From assembly GCA_028284775.1 (NCBI GenBank), contig JANQRB010000019.1, forward strand, positions 1 to 46,698: DNA of 46,698 nucleotides. The letters run 5' to 3'. A program made the translations under genes and the position numbers. Positions 33,095-42,859 of this stretch are shown piece by piece. The stretch's first letter is position 1, and each line of letters opens with the position of its first letter. The notes beneath the pieces were generated by a model. That model had not been told where the DNA came from and made no database searches. It worked only from the letters and a program-made list of their open reading frames with translations. This DNA comes from Candidatus Kapaibacterium sp. Lineage in GTDB: Bacteria > Bacteroidota > Ignavibacteria > Kapaibacteriales > UBA7675.

Positions 33095-36000
33095 CTAGTT
33101 TTCTGTTGGCCTGAGTGTCGCCGGATCGACGACGAGGCCATCGCTTTCGATATGATCGAGGAGACGGGCGTAGATAGGACTGCTGCGCAGAATTCCGGGC
33201 GGCCCCAGCAGAATCACTTGCCTGCGCGCGCGCGTCAGGGCGACATTCAGTTTGCGATCGACGTTTTGCGAAATGTTGAGAGATTGGACCGCCGGCATCT
33301 GACTGGCGTGGTTGATAGCCATCGAGATAATGATGACGTCGCGTTCGCTGCCCTGGAATCGTTCTACCGTATCAATACTAATGTTGTGTCGCAATTCTTC
33401 GGGCAGGGCGGCCGCGACCGTGGCGATCTGTGCCCGAAACGGCGTGATGACTCCCAGACTGTCGTTTCCAAAGCGCCGTCCGAAGATAGCTGCCAGTCTG
33501 CTGCTCAGCATGGCTACGCAGTGGGCTTCGCCTCTATGAATCTTGTTGTTGTTTTCTACCACCGAGGGGATAAAAATCATGCGCGCGCGGAGCAGACTTT
33601 GCGTCAGCACATCTGCTTCTGGATACTCCGAATACTCCGGGTAGATCGGCGCTTCGTCCTGCCAGGCTGCGATGGGGCGGAGCTGCGCCGCGTAGAATTC
33701 CCGATTGGCAAAATGCTGGACGGCCCGGTGCATGCGCCCCTGAGCCGTGACGATTCCGTGCGCGCGTTCCCATCCTTCCGACTGTGCCCGTCGTAGCAGA
33801 CGCTCGAAAAGTGAGTTGCGCAAGTCGTCGAGATCGATGCCGTCCAGATCGGCATCGCGGACCGCCATGCCGCTTTCCTGCTGCGTAACGACGGCTGGCA
33901 GTTGCTTCTCATCGCCGATCAGAAAAAAGCGTCTGAAGCGGGTCAGCAAACCGACAAGCTGCGGTTCCAATAGCTGCGAAGCCTCGTCGATGATAACGCT
34001 GTCGAAGGATTTCAGACGCAGGATGTCTTTGTTGCTCAGCAGGGAAGAGACTGTCGACACGATGATACCTGTCTCGCGGAGCAAAGCGGCAATTTCGGAC
34101 AACGATCGGTTGCGACATTGTGTGTAGAGCAGCCTGTCCGTATGACTGGTCGTATCCTTGCTGCCGAGTCGCAGAAAAGGGAAGTCGGGCGCAATACTCT
34201 TCAGCGCGTCGCAAATTTCATCGACGGCGCGGTTCGTGAAAGCCAGGACGGCGATGTGTTCGCCGCACGATTCGCTCAGGTGCCGCACCAGGCCTTTGAG
34301 CATACGCGAGGTTTTGCCGGTGCCCGGCGGTCCCTGAAGCAGAAAGTAGTCCTGTGCGCTGAGTGCATGCGCCAACACCTGATTCTGTTCTTCCGACAGG
34401 TCGTCGTAGCGCAGGGGACCGACCTCATCAAAAGCCGGCGGACGCAGACCGAGGAGCAGCTCACGAAGCCGGCGGGGGGCCGCCAGAAAGTCGTTCAGCG
34501 ATTCATACATCAATTTGAATTGCGTCGGCAGAAAATCATGTTCGATCACCCAATTCTTGTCTTCGCCAAAGTCGGTAGCGGCCAGCATTTTATTCCGCAG
34601 GCTGATAGTGATCGATGTATCGTTGATGTCTTTGATGCTGCCTTTCAGGATCTGATGATGCAGCGGACGCGCACTGCCATCCTCTTCGAGGGCATACAGC
34701 AGTACAATATCCCCGCGTCTGAAATTCGAAAGCGGCGCGGTTCGTTCGCTGAAGAAAAAGCGCAGATGGTAGCTGTCGAAGTCGCTCTCGGCGCGCGAAA
34801 GCCGCAGATAGGTGAGTATGTCGAAGCTGCTTTCCTTGTCCGAGATGCTCCGGCGCCAGAGGGATGCCAGCCCCGTCTGCCGCTGGGCCCCGTCATTGCC
34901 AACCCGACCGGACCAGTGTTCGCGGGCAATAAAAGAGGTCATGATCATGAAGTATTTTTTTTCCAGGCGCGAGACAGTTGAATAGCAGCGATGAAACTCC
35001 TGGACGGCAGGCATCCGATAGGGCGGCGCGGCACCGAATTCACCGGGCGCCAGACGCTGCAGTACTTTAAATTTGCGATTGGTCAGCAGGCGTTCAAGGG
35101 CCACGAGTTGATTGCGAAGGACGAGTACTTCCTGTTTAAGCGGGATGACGTTGGGCGCATTGCGCAGCCAGCCGCTCTCCGCCGCCGAATACAGAATATT
35201 GCTGCTGCCGCCGCGCTGCGGAAAGCAGGAGTCGAGCAGCAGGTTGTAGCATGTTACCTGCGCCAGGTGGTTACGCCAGATAATGCCGTCGGCGCTGGAA
35301 TGCCGGCCGCTTTTCAATTCGATGACTTCCTTGCGAAGCGGGTTGCCTTCATATTCCAGCAGGAGATCCAGGCGCCCCTGTAAGCCGTAACGCGCCGACA
35401 TAAAGGACGGCTCGATACTGGCGTTTGCCGGCGGAAACTGTTTAATGGCTTCCTGCAGGCGGGCGAAATGCTCGGCAGCCTGCGCCTTGAGGTTGTCGAC
35501 AAACAGGGGGTTGGCGGCGAGCAAGGGTAGCAGGGGCAAGGGCCGTTGCAGCAGCGCTTCCTTAAACAAAGACTCAAAGTCGCGTTCACTACCCGCCACA
35601 AGCTCGTCGAAAAGAAAGTTAACTACATTGCCCAGCGCCATCGATGCTGAGGAGTGAACCGATGTAAACTTACGCAAGAGAGCCAGCAGCGGATTGTTGC
35701 CCGCATTAAGGAAACACTCGGCTATCTCGGTCGCATCGACGAGAAAATCAGGCTCAAGGACAATCAGGGTTGACGAGAGGCTTGTAAAGAGCTCGCCGTC
35801 ATCCGCGATGCGTTGAATCGCAAAGAGGTGCAGGGTGGCATAGGGCCAGGCAAGACCGCCCAGGCTGCTCCAGCGATCCCACAAGGAAACTTTGATAACG
35901 CCGTACTCTTCCGTTCGGCAGGTCATGACGCAGCGCTTGCTGCCATTGGCAAGGGTCTGCATCGGCGCAAACTCCAGAACCGTGCAGCGGAGAAATGGAA

Positions 36001-36427
36001 TTGTTTCTCTGGCCCGCACCTTGCGCGGCCGATACTCCAGGGGCGGCACCGCTGCATAGTCATCCTGCAGCTCCCTGGGAGTAGGGCGCTTGGAAAAATG
36101 GTATACTGCCAGACAGAAGGCCCGCAACGCGCCCAGAAGCTGCTGATTGTCGACCTGCGAATCCTTGACGGCAGTGCGCAAATGAAGGGCGCGCAGGGCG
36201 TGGAGCTCATGCTGCAGCGAGCGCGGCGCCTGATACTTGTCAAAGGCAAACATCATCCGCGCATACTGATCGGAAAAGAGTTGGGGTTCTTCGCTGGTGA
36301 CCTCGTTCAACAACTCAGCCAGCAGGGCCGCCAGCCGGCGCAGCCGATCCACGTTGTCTGTGTCCGGCGTGTGAACAACGCCGTAAACCTGTCGATAGAA
36401 AAACAAGGCGAGGTCGCTGCTGATCAT
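33095..36427 (-). CDS. Dna2-like fused nuclease and SF1B helicase
   Basis: A 1110-residue protein. Around residues 345-400 lies a PD-(D/E)xK (Cas4/Dna2/RecB-type) nuclease core: YGLQGRLDLLLEY with the metal Asp, VIELKSGR with E-x-K, and HLAQVTCYNLLLDS with the QxxxY motif. From about 680 follows a UPF1/Dna2-type superfamily 1 helicase: Walker A LLQGPPGTGKTSR, TNRAVDEI, Walker B IIDEASQL, IGDEKQLPAVV, GVITPFRAQ, DTVERFQGSERDVIIIS and LNVALTRARR. The order nuclease-helicase is that of eukaryotic Dna2, which trims flaps and resects ends. The four-cysteine iron-sulphur pattern of Dna2/AddB is not evident. The first 330 residues are not recognised. A repair role is likely; a defence role is possible. 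Confidence 0.85.
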   Translation of the reverse strand: MISSDLALFFYRQVYGVVHTPDTDNVDRLRRLAALLAELLNEVTSEEPQLFSDQYARMMFAFDKYQAPRSLQHELHALRALHLRTAVKDSQVDNQQLLGALRAFCLAVYHFSKRPTPRELQDDYAAVPPLEYRPRKVRARETIPFLRCTVLEFAPMQTLANGSKRCVMTCRTEEYGVIKVSLWDRWSSLGGLAWPYATLHLFAIQRIADDGELFTSLSSTLIVLEPDFLVDATEIAECFLNAGNNPLLALLRKFTSVHSSASMALGNVVNFLFDELVAGSERDFESLFKEALLQRPLPLLPLLAANPLFVDNLKAQAAEHFARLQEAIKQFPPANASIEPSFMSARYGLQGRLDLLLEYEGNPLRKEVIELKSGRHSSADGIIWRNHLAQVTCYNLLLDSCFPQRGGSSNILYSAAESGWLRNAPNVIPLKQEVLVLRNQLVALERLLTNRKFKVLQRLAPGEFGAAPPYRMPAVQEFHRCYSTVSRLEKKYFMIMTSFIAREHWSGRVGNDGAQRQTGLASLWRRSISDKESSFDILTYLRLSRAESDFDSYHLRFFFSERTAPLSNFRRGDIVLLYALEEDGSARPLHHQILKGSIKDINDTSITISLRNKMLAATDFGEDKNWVIEHDFLPTQFKLMYESLNDFLAAPRRLRELLLGLRPPAFDEVGPLRYDDLSEEQNQVLAHALSAQDYFLLQGPPGTGKTSRMLKGLVRHLSESCGEHIAVLAFTNRAVDEICDALKSIAPDFPFLRLGSKDTTSHTDRLLYTQCRNRSLSEIAALLRETGIIVSTVSSLLSNKDILRLKSFDSVIIDEASQLLEPQLVGLLTRFRRFFLIGDEKQLPAVVTQQESGMAVRDADLDGIDLDDLRNSLFERLLRRAQSEGWERAHGIVTAQGRMHRAVQHFANREFYAAQLRPIAAWQDEAPIYPEYSEYPEADVLTQSLLRARMIFIPSVVENNNKIHRGEAHCVAMLSSRLAAIFGRRFGNDSLGVITPFRAQIATVAAALPEELRHNISIDTVERFQGSERDVIIISMAINHASQMPAVQSLNISQNVDRKLNVALTRARRQVILLGPPGILRSSPIYARLLDHIESDGLVVDPATLRPTEN

Positions 36428-36698
36428 AGCTCAAATGATTGTGAACCGGGCTGTAAGGCGGGCCTTCGGCGCGGCTCATTTACAGGACATTGAAATTAAC
36501 GCCATGACCTTGCCGTAGAGCGCAGCAAGGATCAGAAAAGGCAATTGATGCTGACATTCGCGATTGAGAGGCAATTGGTGAGAGACGGCTGGCGCAAGAT
36601 CCCCGTCGGCAACTATACAGCGGCCAGCCGGGAGCGAAGCGCGCCGCAAAGTACGATTTTCCGCTTGCCCGCCCAAGGAAGAAAGCGCCGCAGCGCTG
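36428..36698. other. Gap between MscS and helicase genes
   Basis: About 270 bases between two minus-strand genes. I see no gene, terminator or clear promoter here. Confidence 0.5.
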
Positions 36699-37523
36699 TC
36701 AGGAAGTTAGTTTGATACCTTCGGCCTCTTCGAATCGCGTCAGGACGGTGTGCCAGAAGCGGGTCTCGGTTTGACAGAGTTGCTGCGGCAGACACAAATA
36801 GCGTGCTTTCAGGTTGACCTTGTCGCCGTCAATGTGCAAATATACTTCCGGGTCAAGTCCGCCAAGGCTGAGAGCGACGTCAGAACGATTGATGTCTGCC
36901 GCCTCGGCATCGCTGAGCTTGTAGCTGCACGCGCCGGCTGCTTCGGCCACGATCTTCTCTGCCCGCCGCCAATTACACTCCACCGTGACGGTGACGGTCG
37001 ATTCGTGCCATACATAGCGAAAGGCTTGCGAGTAGTTAAACACCGACTGGGTAATAACCTGGCTGTTGGGTATGCGTATGAGCCGTCCCGTAAAATTCGG
37101 GCTGCGATCTTCACCGCCGGTCTCGGTCACAGTGAAGTAAAAGGCGCCGGTTTTAATGACGTCGCCGGCAATGCCGCCGATAGCAATCCGGTCCCCGATA
37201 GCAAAAAGTCCCCGCCAGACAATGATCATCCAACCCGAGAGATTGAGTATCGCCTCCTTGTGCACAATGGTGAGCGCTGCCGCGACCAGCGTCAGGACCG
37301 TAAAGATCGTCTGGAACTGTTGAATCCAGATCTGTGCGATCATAACGGCGCTGCCGATGAGGCTGAGCAATTTAATCGCCTGGCGCCATTGTGCCTGTTC
37401 CCTAGGCGGCAGATGGCGCTTATTGAGAAAATAGACGCATGCCTGTTTGATCGCCCAGAAAAACAATATGATCAGGATGCTGCCGGCGATTTTTTCAAAG
37501 GCAAAATTATTGAAATCGAACAT
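36699..37523 (-). CDS. Small-conductance mechanosensitive channel (MscS family)
   Basis: A 274-residue inner-membrane channel that opens under membrane tension and releases solutes on osmotic downshock. Starting at the ATG at 37523 (MFDFNNFAFEK), there are three or four membrane segments (SILIILFFWAIKQACVYFL; LSLIGSAVMIAQIWI; FTVLTLVAAALTIVHKEAIL), then the MscS beta domain with GWMIIVWRGLFAIGDRIAIGGIAGDVIKTGAFYFTV and IPNSQVITQSVFNYS. The Gly/Ala-rich pore helix of E. coli MscS is only partly kept. The upstream part of the longer frame has no signal and is left out. Divergent from the small secreted gene at 38039. Confidence 0.88.
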   Translation of the reverse strand: MFDFNNFAFEKIAGSILIILFFWAIKQACVYFLNKRHLPPREQAQWRQAIKLLSLIGSAVMIAQIWIQQFQTIFTVLTLVAAALTIVHKEAILNLSGWMIIVWRGLFAIGDRIAIGGIAGDVIKTGAFYFTVTETGGEDRSPNFTGRLIRIPNSQVITQSVFNYSQAFRYVWHESTVTVTVECNWRRAEKIVAEAAGACSYKLSDAEAADINRSDVALSLGGLDPEVYLHIDGDKVNLKARYLCLPQQLCQTETRFWHTVLTRFEEAEGIKLTS

Positions 37524-38038
37524 TTGGTTCTCGTGGATGTAAGAAGAGAAGCCGATTTGTGAAATACTGTTTCGACCAGCGGACCGAAGACACCGAGCGC
37601 TCCGCCCCTTATCGACGCATGGAAGACCGTACTTCCCTGTGCTAGTCTCTTGCCGCTGCTGCCGCGGCCTCTGCGACCGATGGAACAGTCGACAAATTAC
37701 CACACAAATTCAAATTGCGATTTGTCGCGGGCACAATCGGGATTAACTCTGCACCGGGTGCCGGACTCTCTGTGCGACTCCTGAAGCAATCGACAAGGAA
37801 TGACCAATGCCTGAAGCCGGATTCGAATTGAAAGCCAGTGTGTTTCACCGGCGGCATGCCGGTCCGGAAGCAGGCCGATTTTTCCGTTAATTGATGATCA
37901 ATCGGACGGTTGGATATTTACGAAACGACCATTCGGCAACACGGCAAGCGAAAAACTGAAAGCCGCCGCGCTGTCGTTTGCATCGGCTGTCGTATATTTC
38001 GCCGGATAACATTTTGCAAACCATTCAGGAATAGTCAA
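37524..38038. other. Divergent intergenic region, MscS and DUF4177-like genes
   Basis: About 515 bases. It contains a small hairpin (GGAAG 37621-37625 with CTTCC 37632-37636) and AGGA at 38027-38030, the ribosome site of the next gene. I find no strong promoter on either strand and no gene. Confidence 0.45.
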
Positions 38039-38428
38039 ATGAAACAATTGCTGATGCTGGCGGTGATCGCTATAGTCTTTACTGCCGGCTGGATAGTTGC
38101 ACAGGATGACAGTTGGCAGGGTGAAAAGTACGAGTATTCAATCCTGACAATTGGAAAAAATCTCATGCAATTCGAAGCGCCGGATAAGAAAGCCTGGAAA
38201 TACAACACCGGCGACCCTGAGGCCCTGTTGAAGGATTTCCTGGCCAAGCTGGACTACCCGGTAGAGCAGCGCAAAGAGTGTTCCAAATGGGGGCCGCATC
38301 TGCTTAACTTCCTGGGCAGCCAGGGCTGGCACGTGGTGCATACCGAACTAGTGCAGCCGGAGCAGGCGGTCAGTGTTGCGTATGTGCCGAAACTGGTACG
38401 CTATTATCTGGAACGCCGCGTACAGTGA
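38039..38428 (+). CDS. Small exported DUF4177-like protein
   Basis: A 129-residue protein with signal peptide MKQLLMLAVIAIVFTAGWIVAQ. ATG at 38039 has AGGA eight bases before it; the longer frame adds 43 residues without a signal. The rest resembles the DUF4177 pattern: KYEYSILTIG near the front, LLNFLGSQGWHVVHTE in the centre (family: LNxxGxxGWELV) and YYLERRV at the end. Two extra features are an inserted helical stretch (PEALLKDFLAKLDYPVEQRK) and export. The function of the family is unknown. A structured hairpin follows the stop codon. Confidence 0.7.
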   Translation: MKQLLMLAVIAIVFTAGWIVAQDDSWQGEKYEYSILTIGKNLMQFEAPDKKAWKYNTGDPEALLKDFLAKLDYPVEQRKECSKWGPHLLNFLGSQGWHVVHTELVQPEQAVSVAYVPKLVRYYLERRVQ

Positions 38429-38784
38429 GTATCCGGCGAAAGGCTGTTAACTCAGCCTGAAACCGGCGGGCATTGAACGAAGATGTTCTGTTTTGCCCGA
38501 AGAAGATATGGTGAGAGCGCGTCTACCCAAAGCTGCCCGAACCGGCACTGATTATGTTGATCATTGCCTGTCCTAACCACTGCCAGGGCAGCCTTTTGCA
38601 GGCTAATAACTGAAAAGCTGCAAGCCGTACATATTTGTAGTCGCGATACGCTGCCGAGATTAATCCTTATGTCAGAGGCCAACCGGAACTCTGACGATAG
38701 CAACTTCATCCGGAGATCAACAGCACTAGAGTATTCACTGCCGGCATTGTCCCCGTCCTCTACCAGCCAACTCCCCTTCGACTT
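38429..38784. other. Convergent gap with a composite hairpin
   Basis: About 350 bases between the 3' ends of two convergent genes. Five bases after the DUF4177-like stop lies a hairpin: CCGG (38433-38436) with CCGG (38463-38466) outside, a small internal loop, and AGGCTG (38441-38446) with CAGCCT (38453-38458) inside. There is no T run, so it may protect or end the transcript. The rest shows no gene. Confidence 0.5.
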
Positions 38785-39477
38785 TCAGCCCTGCGATGCC
38801 CAGGGAATCATCTCAGCAGCGAAACAATCGATAACGTTTCGCCATTCTTCTTCCGTCCAGTTGCGGTCCATGATAACCTTTGATGTGAATCTTCCCCAGT
38901 TTATGGGCTGACCCAGACGGTTGTCCCAGAAAACATACTCCGTTACCACCTGCAGCAATTCCTGGTGTTCCGTCCACGAACCGCCGGAGAGTTGCGACTT
39001 TCGAGCGACGCTCCGATAACCGACATCCGGCCTGATGCCAGTGAGCAGGAGGACAACATCGGGCTGTGCACCCTTAAATTCATAAACGCTGCCCGCGGAA
39101 GGCATCTGCATGGCCAGCCCCTCCCCGCCGTCGCCGCTTGTTCGCGTGCTCAGGTCGATACTTTCCACAGGCTCGCCCCAATCCGCCGCTGCAAAATAGT
39201 CCGATAAGACAGATGGCAGGTGAGAAGCAACCTGCGAGCTGAACTCAGGTAATTGTTCCAGTCTGCGCGGACGATCATCGTTCTCGTCGGCCTTTGTCGA
39301 CCAGCCAAGCACGCCTTCCGCCACAACGACCAACACGCTGGCCGTGGGCCGAAGTTCGAGCGAGGCGGAATGGAAATGTTCATTCGCCAGTGTATGACAT
39401 GAAGAAACTGTCGAGCAGCCCGTCGGGGCGATAGCGGCAACAGCGGCCAAAATCACAACAAGTATGCGTGGAGTCAT
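38785..39477 (-). CDS. Lipoprotein of unknown function
   Basis: A 230-residue lipoprotein: signal peptide MTPRILVVILAAVAAIAP and lipobox PTGC. ATG at 39477 is preferred because the longer frame adds 23 residues before the signal. Visible content: VLVVVAEGVLGWSTK, LPSVLSDYFAAADWGEPV, PDVVLLLTGIRPDVGYRS, WTEHQELLQVVTEYVFWDN and WTEEEWRNVIDCFAAEMI. The pattern of a beta-rich domain with VLLLTG and VTEYVFWD resembles small outer-membrane-associated lipoproteins that sense or carry a ligand, but I do not recognise the family. It is convergent with the DUF4177-like gene and divergent from the BNR protein gene. Confidence 0.65.
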   Translation of the reverse strand: MTPRILVVILAAVAAIAPTGCSTVSSCHTLANEHFHSASLELRPTASVLVVVAEGVLGWSTKADENDDRPRRLEQLPEFSSQVASHLPSVLSDYFAAADWGEPVESIDLSTRTSGDGGEGLAMQMPSAGSVYEFKGAQPDVVLLLTGIRPDVGYRSVARKSQLSGGSWTEHQELLQVVTEYVFWDNRLGQPINWGRFTSKVIMDRNWTEEEWRNVIDCFAAEMIPWASQG

Positions 39478-39641
39478 TGAAATACCACAGTCGTGTCTGG
39501 AAGGAAGTGTTGCGCGAATATAAAACAAAGTACGGCGCGGCTGCAAGTAGTCCTCGCAGAAGCTCGCTGCGGGGCAGCGTCTCTAGAATCTCGCTGAGAC
39601 GGTGTGAAGTGCTTTTTCGAGATGTCTCGCCTGTTCGACAC

Positions 39642-39672
39642 TTTGATCAGGGCCTTTTTTTGGCTATAATCG
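39642..39672 (+). promoter_or_regulatory. Promoter of the BNR-repeat T9SS gene
   Basis: TATAAT at 39665-39670, a perfect -10 hexamer, has TTGATC 16 bases before it (39643-39648). The same stretch reads TTTG-N19-TATAATCG, so it also fits the Bacteroidota -33 element. The start codon is at 39709. Confidence 0.6.
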
Positions 39673-39708
39673 GAGTTTTCGTGCATTACCTATTATCCCG
39701 GATATCAA

Positions 39709-42438
39709 ATGAGCCTCCGACGATTGCTACTTGTCTCAATAATAATTACATCCGGCGCAACGCTCGTGTCCGCGCAGGAATGGCTGTCGCATCTGCCGTC
39801 GAATCGCACCAACAGCTTTGTAGCAATGCAGCAGGCTTTTGCGAAATGGGCCGAAGGGCGGGACCTCGGTAAGGAGCGTTACTGGAAGTGGTATCAACGC
39901 TTCGAAGCTCACCACGCCCCGCGCTCGTTGGCCAATGGTGAACCGGCCGGAATGTTATCGTATTGGCGCGCCTTTCAGCAGCTTGAGCGGAACAAAGACA
40001 AACAGCGGACGATCCTTGCGTCTTCTGGCTGGTCGCCCTACGGTCCGAGCGAGTTGCCGCAGTCAGTTTCAAATACAGGATCGGGTCTCGGGCGCATTAA
40101 CTGCATCAGCTTTCATCCTGACGACCCGGACATTTTCTGGATTGGCGTTGGGCAGGGCGGCATCTGGAAAACCGTCAATGGCGGGGAATCCTGGTTGCCG
40201 CTGGGAGATGAGCTGCCGATAATGCGTGTAAGCGATATTGCCGTTGATCCCAATGATCCGGAAACATTATATGTGTCGCTCGGCGATTATGCCTACGTCG
40301 GTTCGTCGCTGCGGATTGCCGGCTCCAAGCTGCCGTCATTTTCCGGGATTGGCGTTTTCAAGAGCACTGATGGCGGCGGAAGCTGGTGGCCGACCGGACT
40401 TTCGCTGCGGCAGGAAGACCTCGAATTCTCGCTGATACGACGCGTCTTCGTCCACCCGGCGAACTCGCGACGCCTGCTGGCTGCCGGCATCAGCGGTGTC
40501 TGGCTATCGGAAGACGGCGGTGAACAGTGGACGCCGACTTTTGATGGCCTCCTCTGGGATATCGAAAGGGAAGCGCGCGACCCCAATACGCTGTATGCGA
40601 CAACGACCTTTGTTCCGGGCCTGCCGATCGGCGCGTCCGGGATCCACAAAACCAGCGATTTCGGCGCATCCTGGACGGAACTGCCACATGGATTGCCGGC
40701 GCGCGATGCCACCCTGCGTATCGAAATCGGAATTGCGCCGAGCAATGCCGACATTGTGTATGCGGTAGCCTGTGGCACGGATTGGGGCTTTCACAGTATA
40801 CTGCGCAGCACGGATGCCGGGGCAAGCTGGACGGCGCGGGCCTTTCGCGCGACCAGCCCGAACATCCTGGGCTATGACAACGGCAGCCAGCCCGGCGGAC
40901 AGGCAACCTACGATCTGGCCATTCACGTTCACCCGAATAATCCTGAAACCGTCTATGTCGGCGGCATCAATCTTTGGGGAAGCAGCGACGGCGGGCAGAC
41001 CTGGGATGGCGTATCATCCGGGAGCAGAGGCTTCGCCGAGGACATCCACGTCGATCAACAATTTCTGGCGCACAATCCGCTTAATGACCGATGGTATATC
41101 TGTAACGACGGCGGGCTTTATGCTACGGACGCAATTGAAATTGGCTCCTGGCAGTCGGTGATCGAAAATCCTGATTACCGCTTTCCGACGGACTGGGACT
41201 TCCTGGGGTCCGGAATGGAGATTTCCTCGTTTTATCGCCTGGGGCTGAGTGCCAATAACGAGGGCTATGTTATTGCGGGCGCACAGGATAACTCCACGAT
41301 GACTTACAACCGGGAAGATTGGCTCATTACTTTCTTTGGCGACGGTATGGAGGGCCTTATTCATCCCGACAATCCGGATATCGTGTACGGCTCTTCCCAG
41401 AATGGTCGGTTTTACCGCTCCCTGGATGGTGGGTTGACGCTCGATGCGCGACTGACGGAGTTTTTGCCCGACCGCGGTGAGTTTACGACACCCTTCGTCA
41501 TGCACCCGCGTGAGCCCGCAACCCTTTTTGCCGCCTACGGCGACGTCTGGCGCAGCGATGACAGGGGCGATAGCTGGCGTGCAATTTCCAACTTTGCGTC
41601 GCTGCCGGGCAGTCAGCTCGCGGCGCCGTCGACAGCCCTGGCCATTGCGCCTTCCGATCCGCGGCATCTCTATGTCGCGAAGCGCCGAATGATCGCGGAA
41701 GGGCAGCCAGCGCAAATGTGGAAGAGCAGTGACGCCGGGGAAAGCTGGACGAATATCAGCGCCGGCCTGCCGGATTCATTGTATTTCAGCTACATAGCCG
41801 TCCACAGCAGCGATCCGGCAACCGCGTGGCTAAGTTGCAGCGGTTTTTTCGAAGGCCTGAAAGTGTACCAAACAACAAACGGTGGCGAAGACTGGATCAA
41901 TGTATCCGGCAACCTGCCGAACTTTCCGCTTAACTGCGTCGTTCACGACAGTCAATCACCGCACAATACGCTTTATGTCGGTACGGATATTGGCGTGTTT
42001 TACCGCAATGATGTCTTGAGTGAGTGGCGGCCTTTCGATGAAAATCTGCCCAACGTAATTGTCAGCGAACTCGAGATCCATGCAGCCTCGAACAAGATCT
42101 ACGCCGCGACTTTCGGCCGTGGAATCTGGCTTGCCGATTTGATCGATCCTGTTGCTTCTTCAGCTGCTGCGATCGCGGAGCCTGGATTCAGCGCCGAGCT
42201 CCACCCAGTTCCCAACAAGGGTCAATTCACTATGTCGGTTGACGGCCTGTCGTCCGGCGCGCTTGTTTCCATTCAAATTGTTAACGTTACCGGTCGCACG
42301 ATGTATCGCGAAGAACTGCGCAGTGATGAGGGACAGTTGCGGCGCAGCTTCGATCTCGATTTGCCCTATGGCGCTTACTACCTGCGCATTCATAAAGGCA
42401 CGCGCAGCAGAGTCCTTCGTTTCGTGGTGGAAGAGTAA
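39709..42438 (+). CDS. T9SS cargo with Asp-box (BNR) beta-propeller
   Basis: A 909-residue secreted protein. Signal peptide residues 1-22 (LLLVSIIITSGATLVSAQ). The central part holds at least eight Asp-box type units (S/T-x-D-x-G-x-x-W): STDGGGSWWP, SEDGGEQWTP, TSDFGASWTE, STDAGASWTA, SSDGGQTWDG, RSDDRGDSWRA, SSDAGESWTN, TTNGGEDWIN, spaced as in the double propellers of VPS10/sialidase-like proteins and GH74 enzymes. The C-terminal 80 residues, from ELHPVPNKGQF to VLRFVVEE, are a T9SS type A sorting domain. It is exposed at or beyond the cell surface; whether it is an enzyme or an adhesin is unclear. It opens a run of three T9SS cargo genes. Confidence 0.88.
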   Translation: MSLRRLLLVSIIITSGATLVSAQEWLSHLPSNRTNSFVAMQQAFAKWAEGRDLGKERYWKWYQRFEAHHAPRSLANGEPAGMLSYWRAFQQLERNKDKQRTILASSGWSPYGPSELPQSVSNTGSGLGRINCISFHPDDPDIFWIGVGQGGIWKTVNGGESWLPLGDELPIMRVSDIAVDPNDPETLYVSLGDYAYVGSSLRIAGSKLPSFSGIGVFKSTDGGGSWWPTGLSLRQEDLEFSLIRRVFVHPANSRRLLAAGISGVWLSEDGGEQWTPTFDGLLWDIEREARDPNTLYATTTFVPGLPIGASGIHKTSDFGASWTELPHGLPARDATLRIEIGIAPSNADIVYAVACGTDWGFHSILRSTDAGASWTARAFRATSPNILGYDNGSQPGGQATYDLAIHVHPNNPETVYVGGINLWGSSDGGQTWDGVSSGSRGFAEDIHVDQQFLAHNPLNDRWYICNDGGLYATDAIEIGSWQSVIENPDYRFPTDWDFLGSGMEISSFYRLGLSANNEGYVIAGAQDNSTMTYNREDWLITFFGDGMEGLIHPDNPDIVYGSSQNGRFYRSLDGGLTLDARLTEFLPDRGEFTTPFVMHPREPATLFAAYGDVWRSDDRGDSWRAISNFASLPGSQLAAPSTALAIAPSDPRHLYVAKRRMIAEGQPAQMWKSSDAGESWTNISAGLPDSLYFSYIAVHSSDPATAWLSCSGFFEGLKVYQTTNGGEDWINVSGNLPNFPLNCVVHDSQSPHNTLYVGTDIGVFYRNDVLSEWRPFDENLPNVIVSELEIHAASNKIYAATFGRGIWLADLIDPVASSAAAIAEPGFSAELHPVPNKGQFTMSVDGLSSGALVSIQIVNVTGRTMYREELRSDEGQLRRSFDLDLPYGAYYLRIHKGTRSRVLRFVVEE

Positions 42439-42651
42439 AGGAGCGCAGCAAGGCATAGCGGCGGCGCGGACAGAAGCTTACCCGCTCTGTTAAGCGGAAT
42501 CAGCAAGCTGCCTGCGCAGACAACTCTTCCTGACCGCCCTCGCAAGATGGCACACGCCTCCCGGCAGGAGCAGCCGGCTCCCGCCTGCTTCGTTGTGTAT
42601 TGCGGGCAAAGACAGTCCCGTAGCCCCTTTGTTGTCTGAAGAATACCTGCA

Positions 42652-42680
42652 TTGACTTTGATCCCTTTTGGCTTTATATT
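42652..42680 (+). promoter_or_regulatory. Promoter of the YWTD T9SS gene
   Basis: TTGACT at 42652-42657 and TATATT at 42675-42680 are separated by exactly 17 bases. Transcription would start near 42687, giving a leader of about 200 bases. Confidence 0.65.
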
Positions 42681-42832
42681 GACTCGGTAGGCGGCGACGT
42701 TAATGGCGAATGTCGTTTCTTATGGATCATAGCAGGCCGAGCAACAGAACCTACGCTCCGACGCACATTGAAACGCCATGCAGCCCACCAGCCCTAAAGC
42801 CGCCTGATCTCATCAGACATAGACAATGAATT

Positions 42833-42859
42833 GCCGGGGCAAAGCCCGGCCTTTGTTTG
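42833..42859 (+). terminator. Terminator-like hairpin inside the YWTD leader
   Basis: GCCGGG (42833-42838) pairs with CCCGGC (42845-42850), loop of six, followed by CTTTGTTTG. It lies 31 bases before the start codon and downstream of the promoter, so it would act on this gene's own transcript (attenuation) rather than on the previous gene. Confidence 0.55.
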
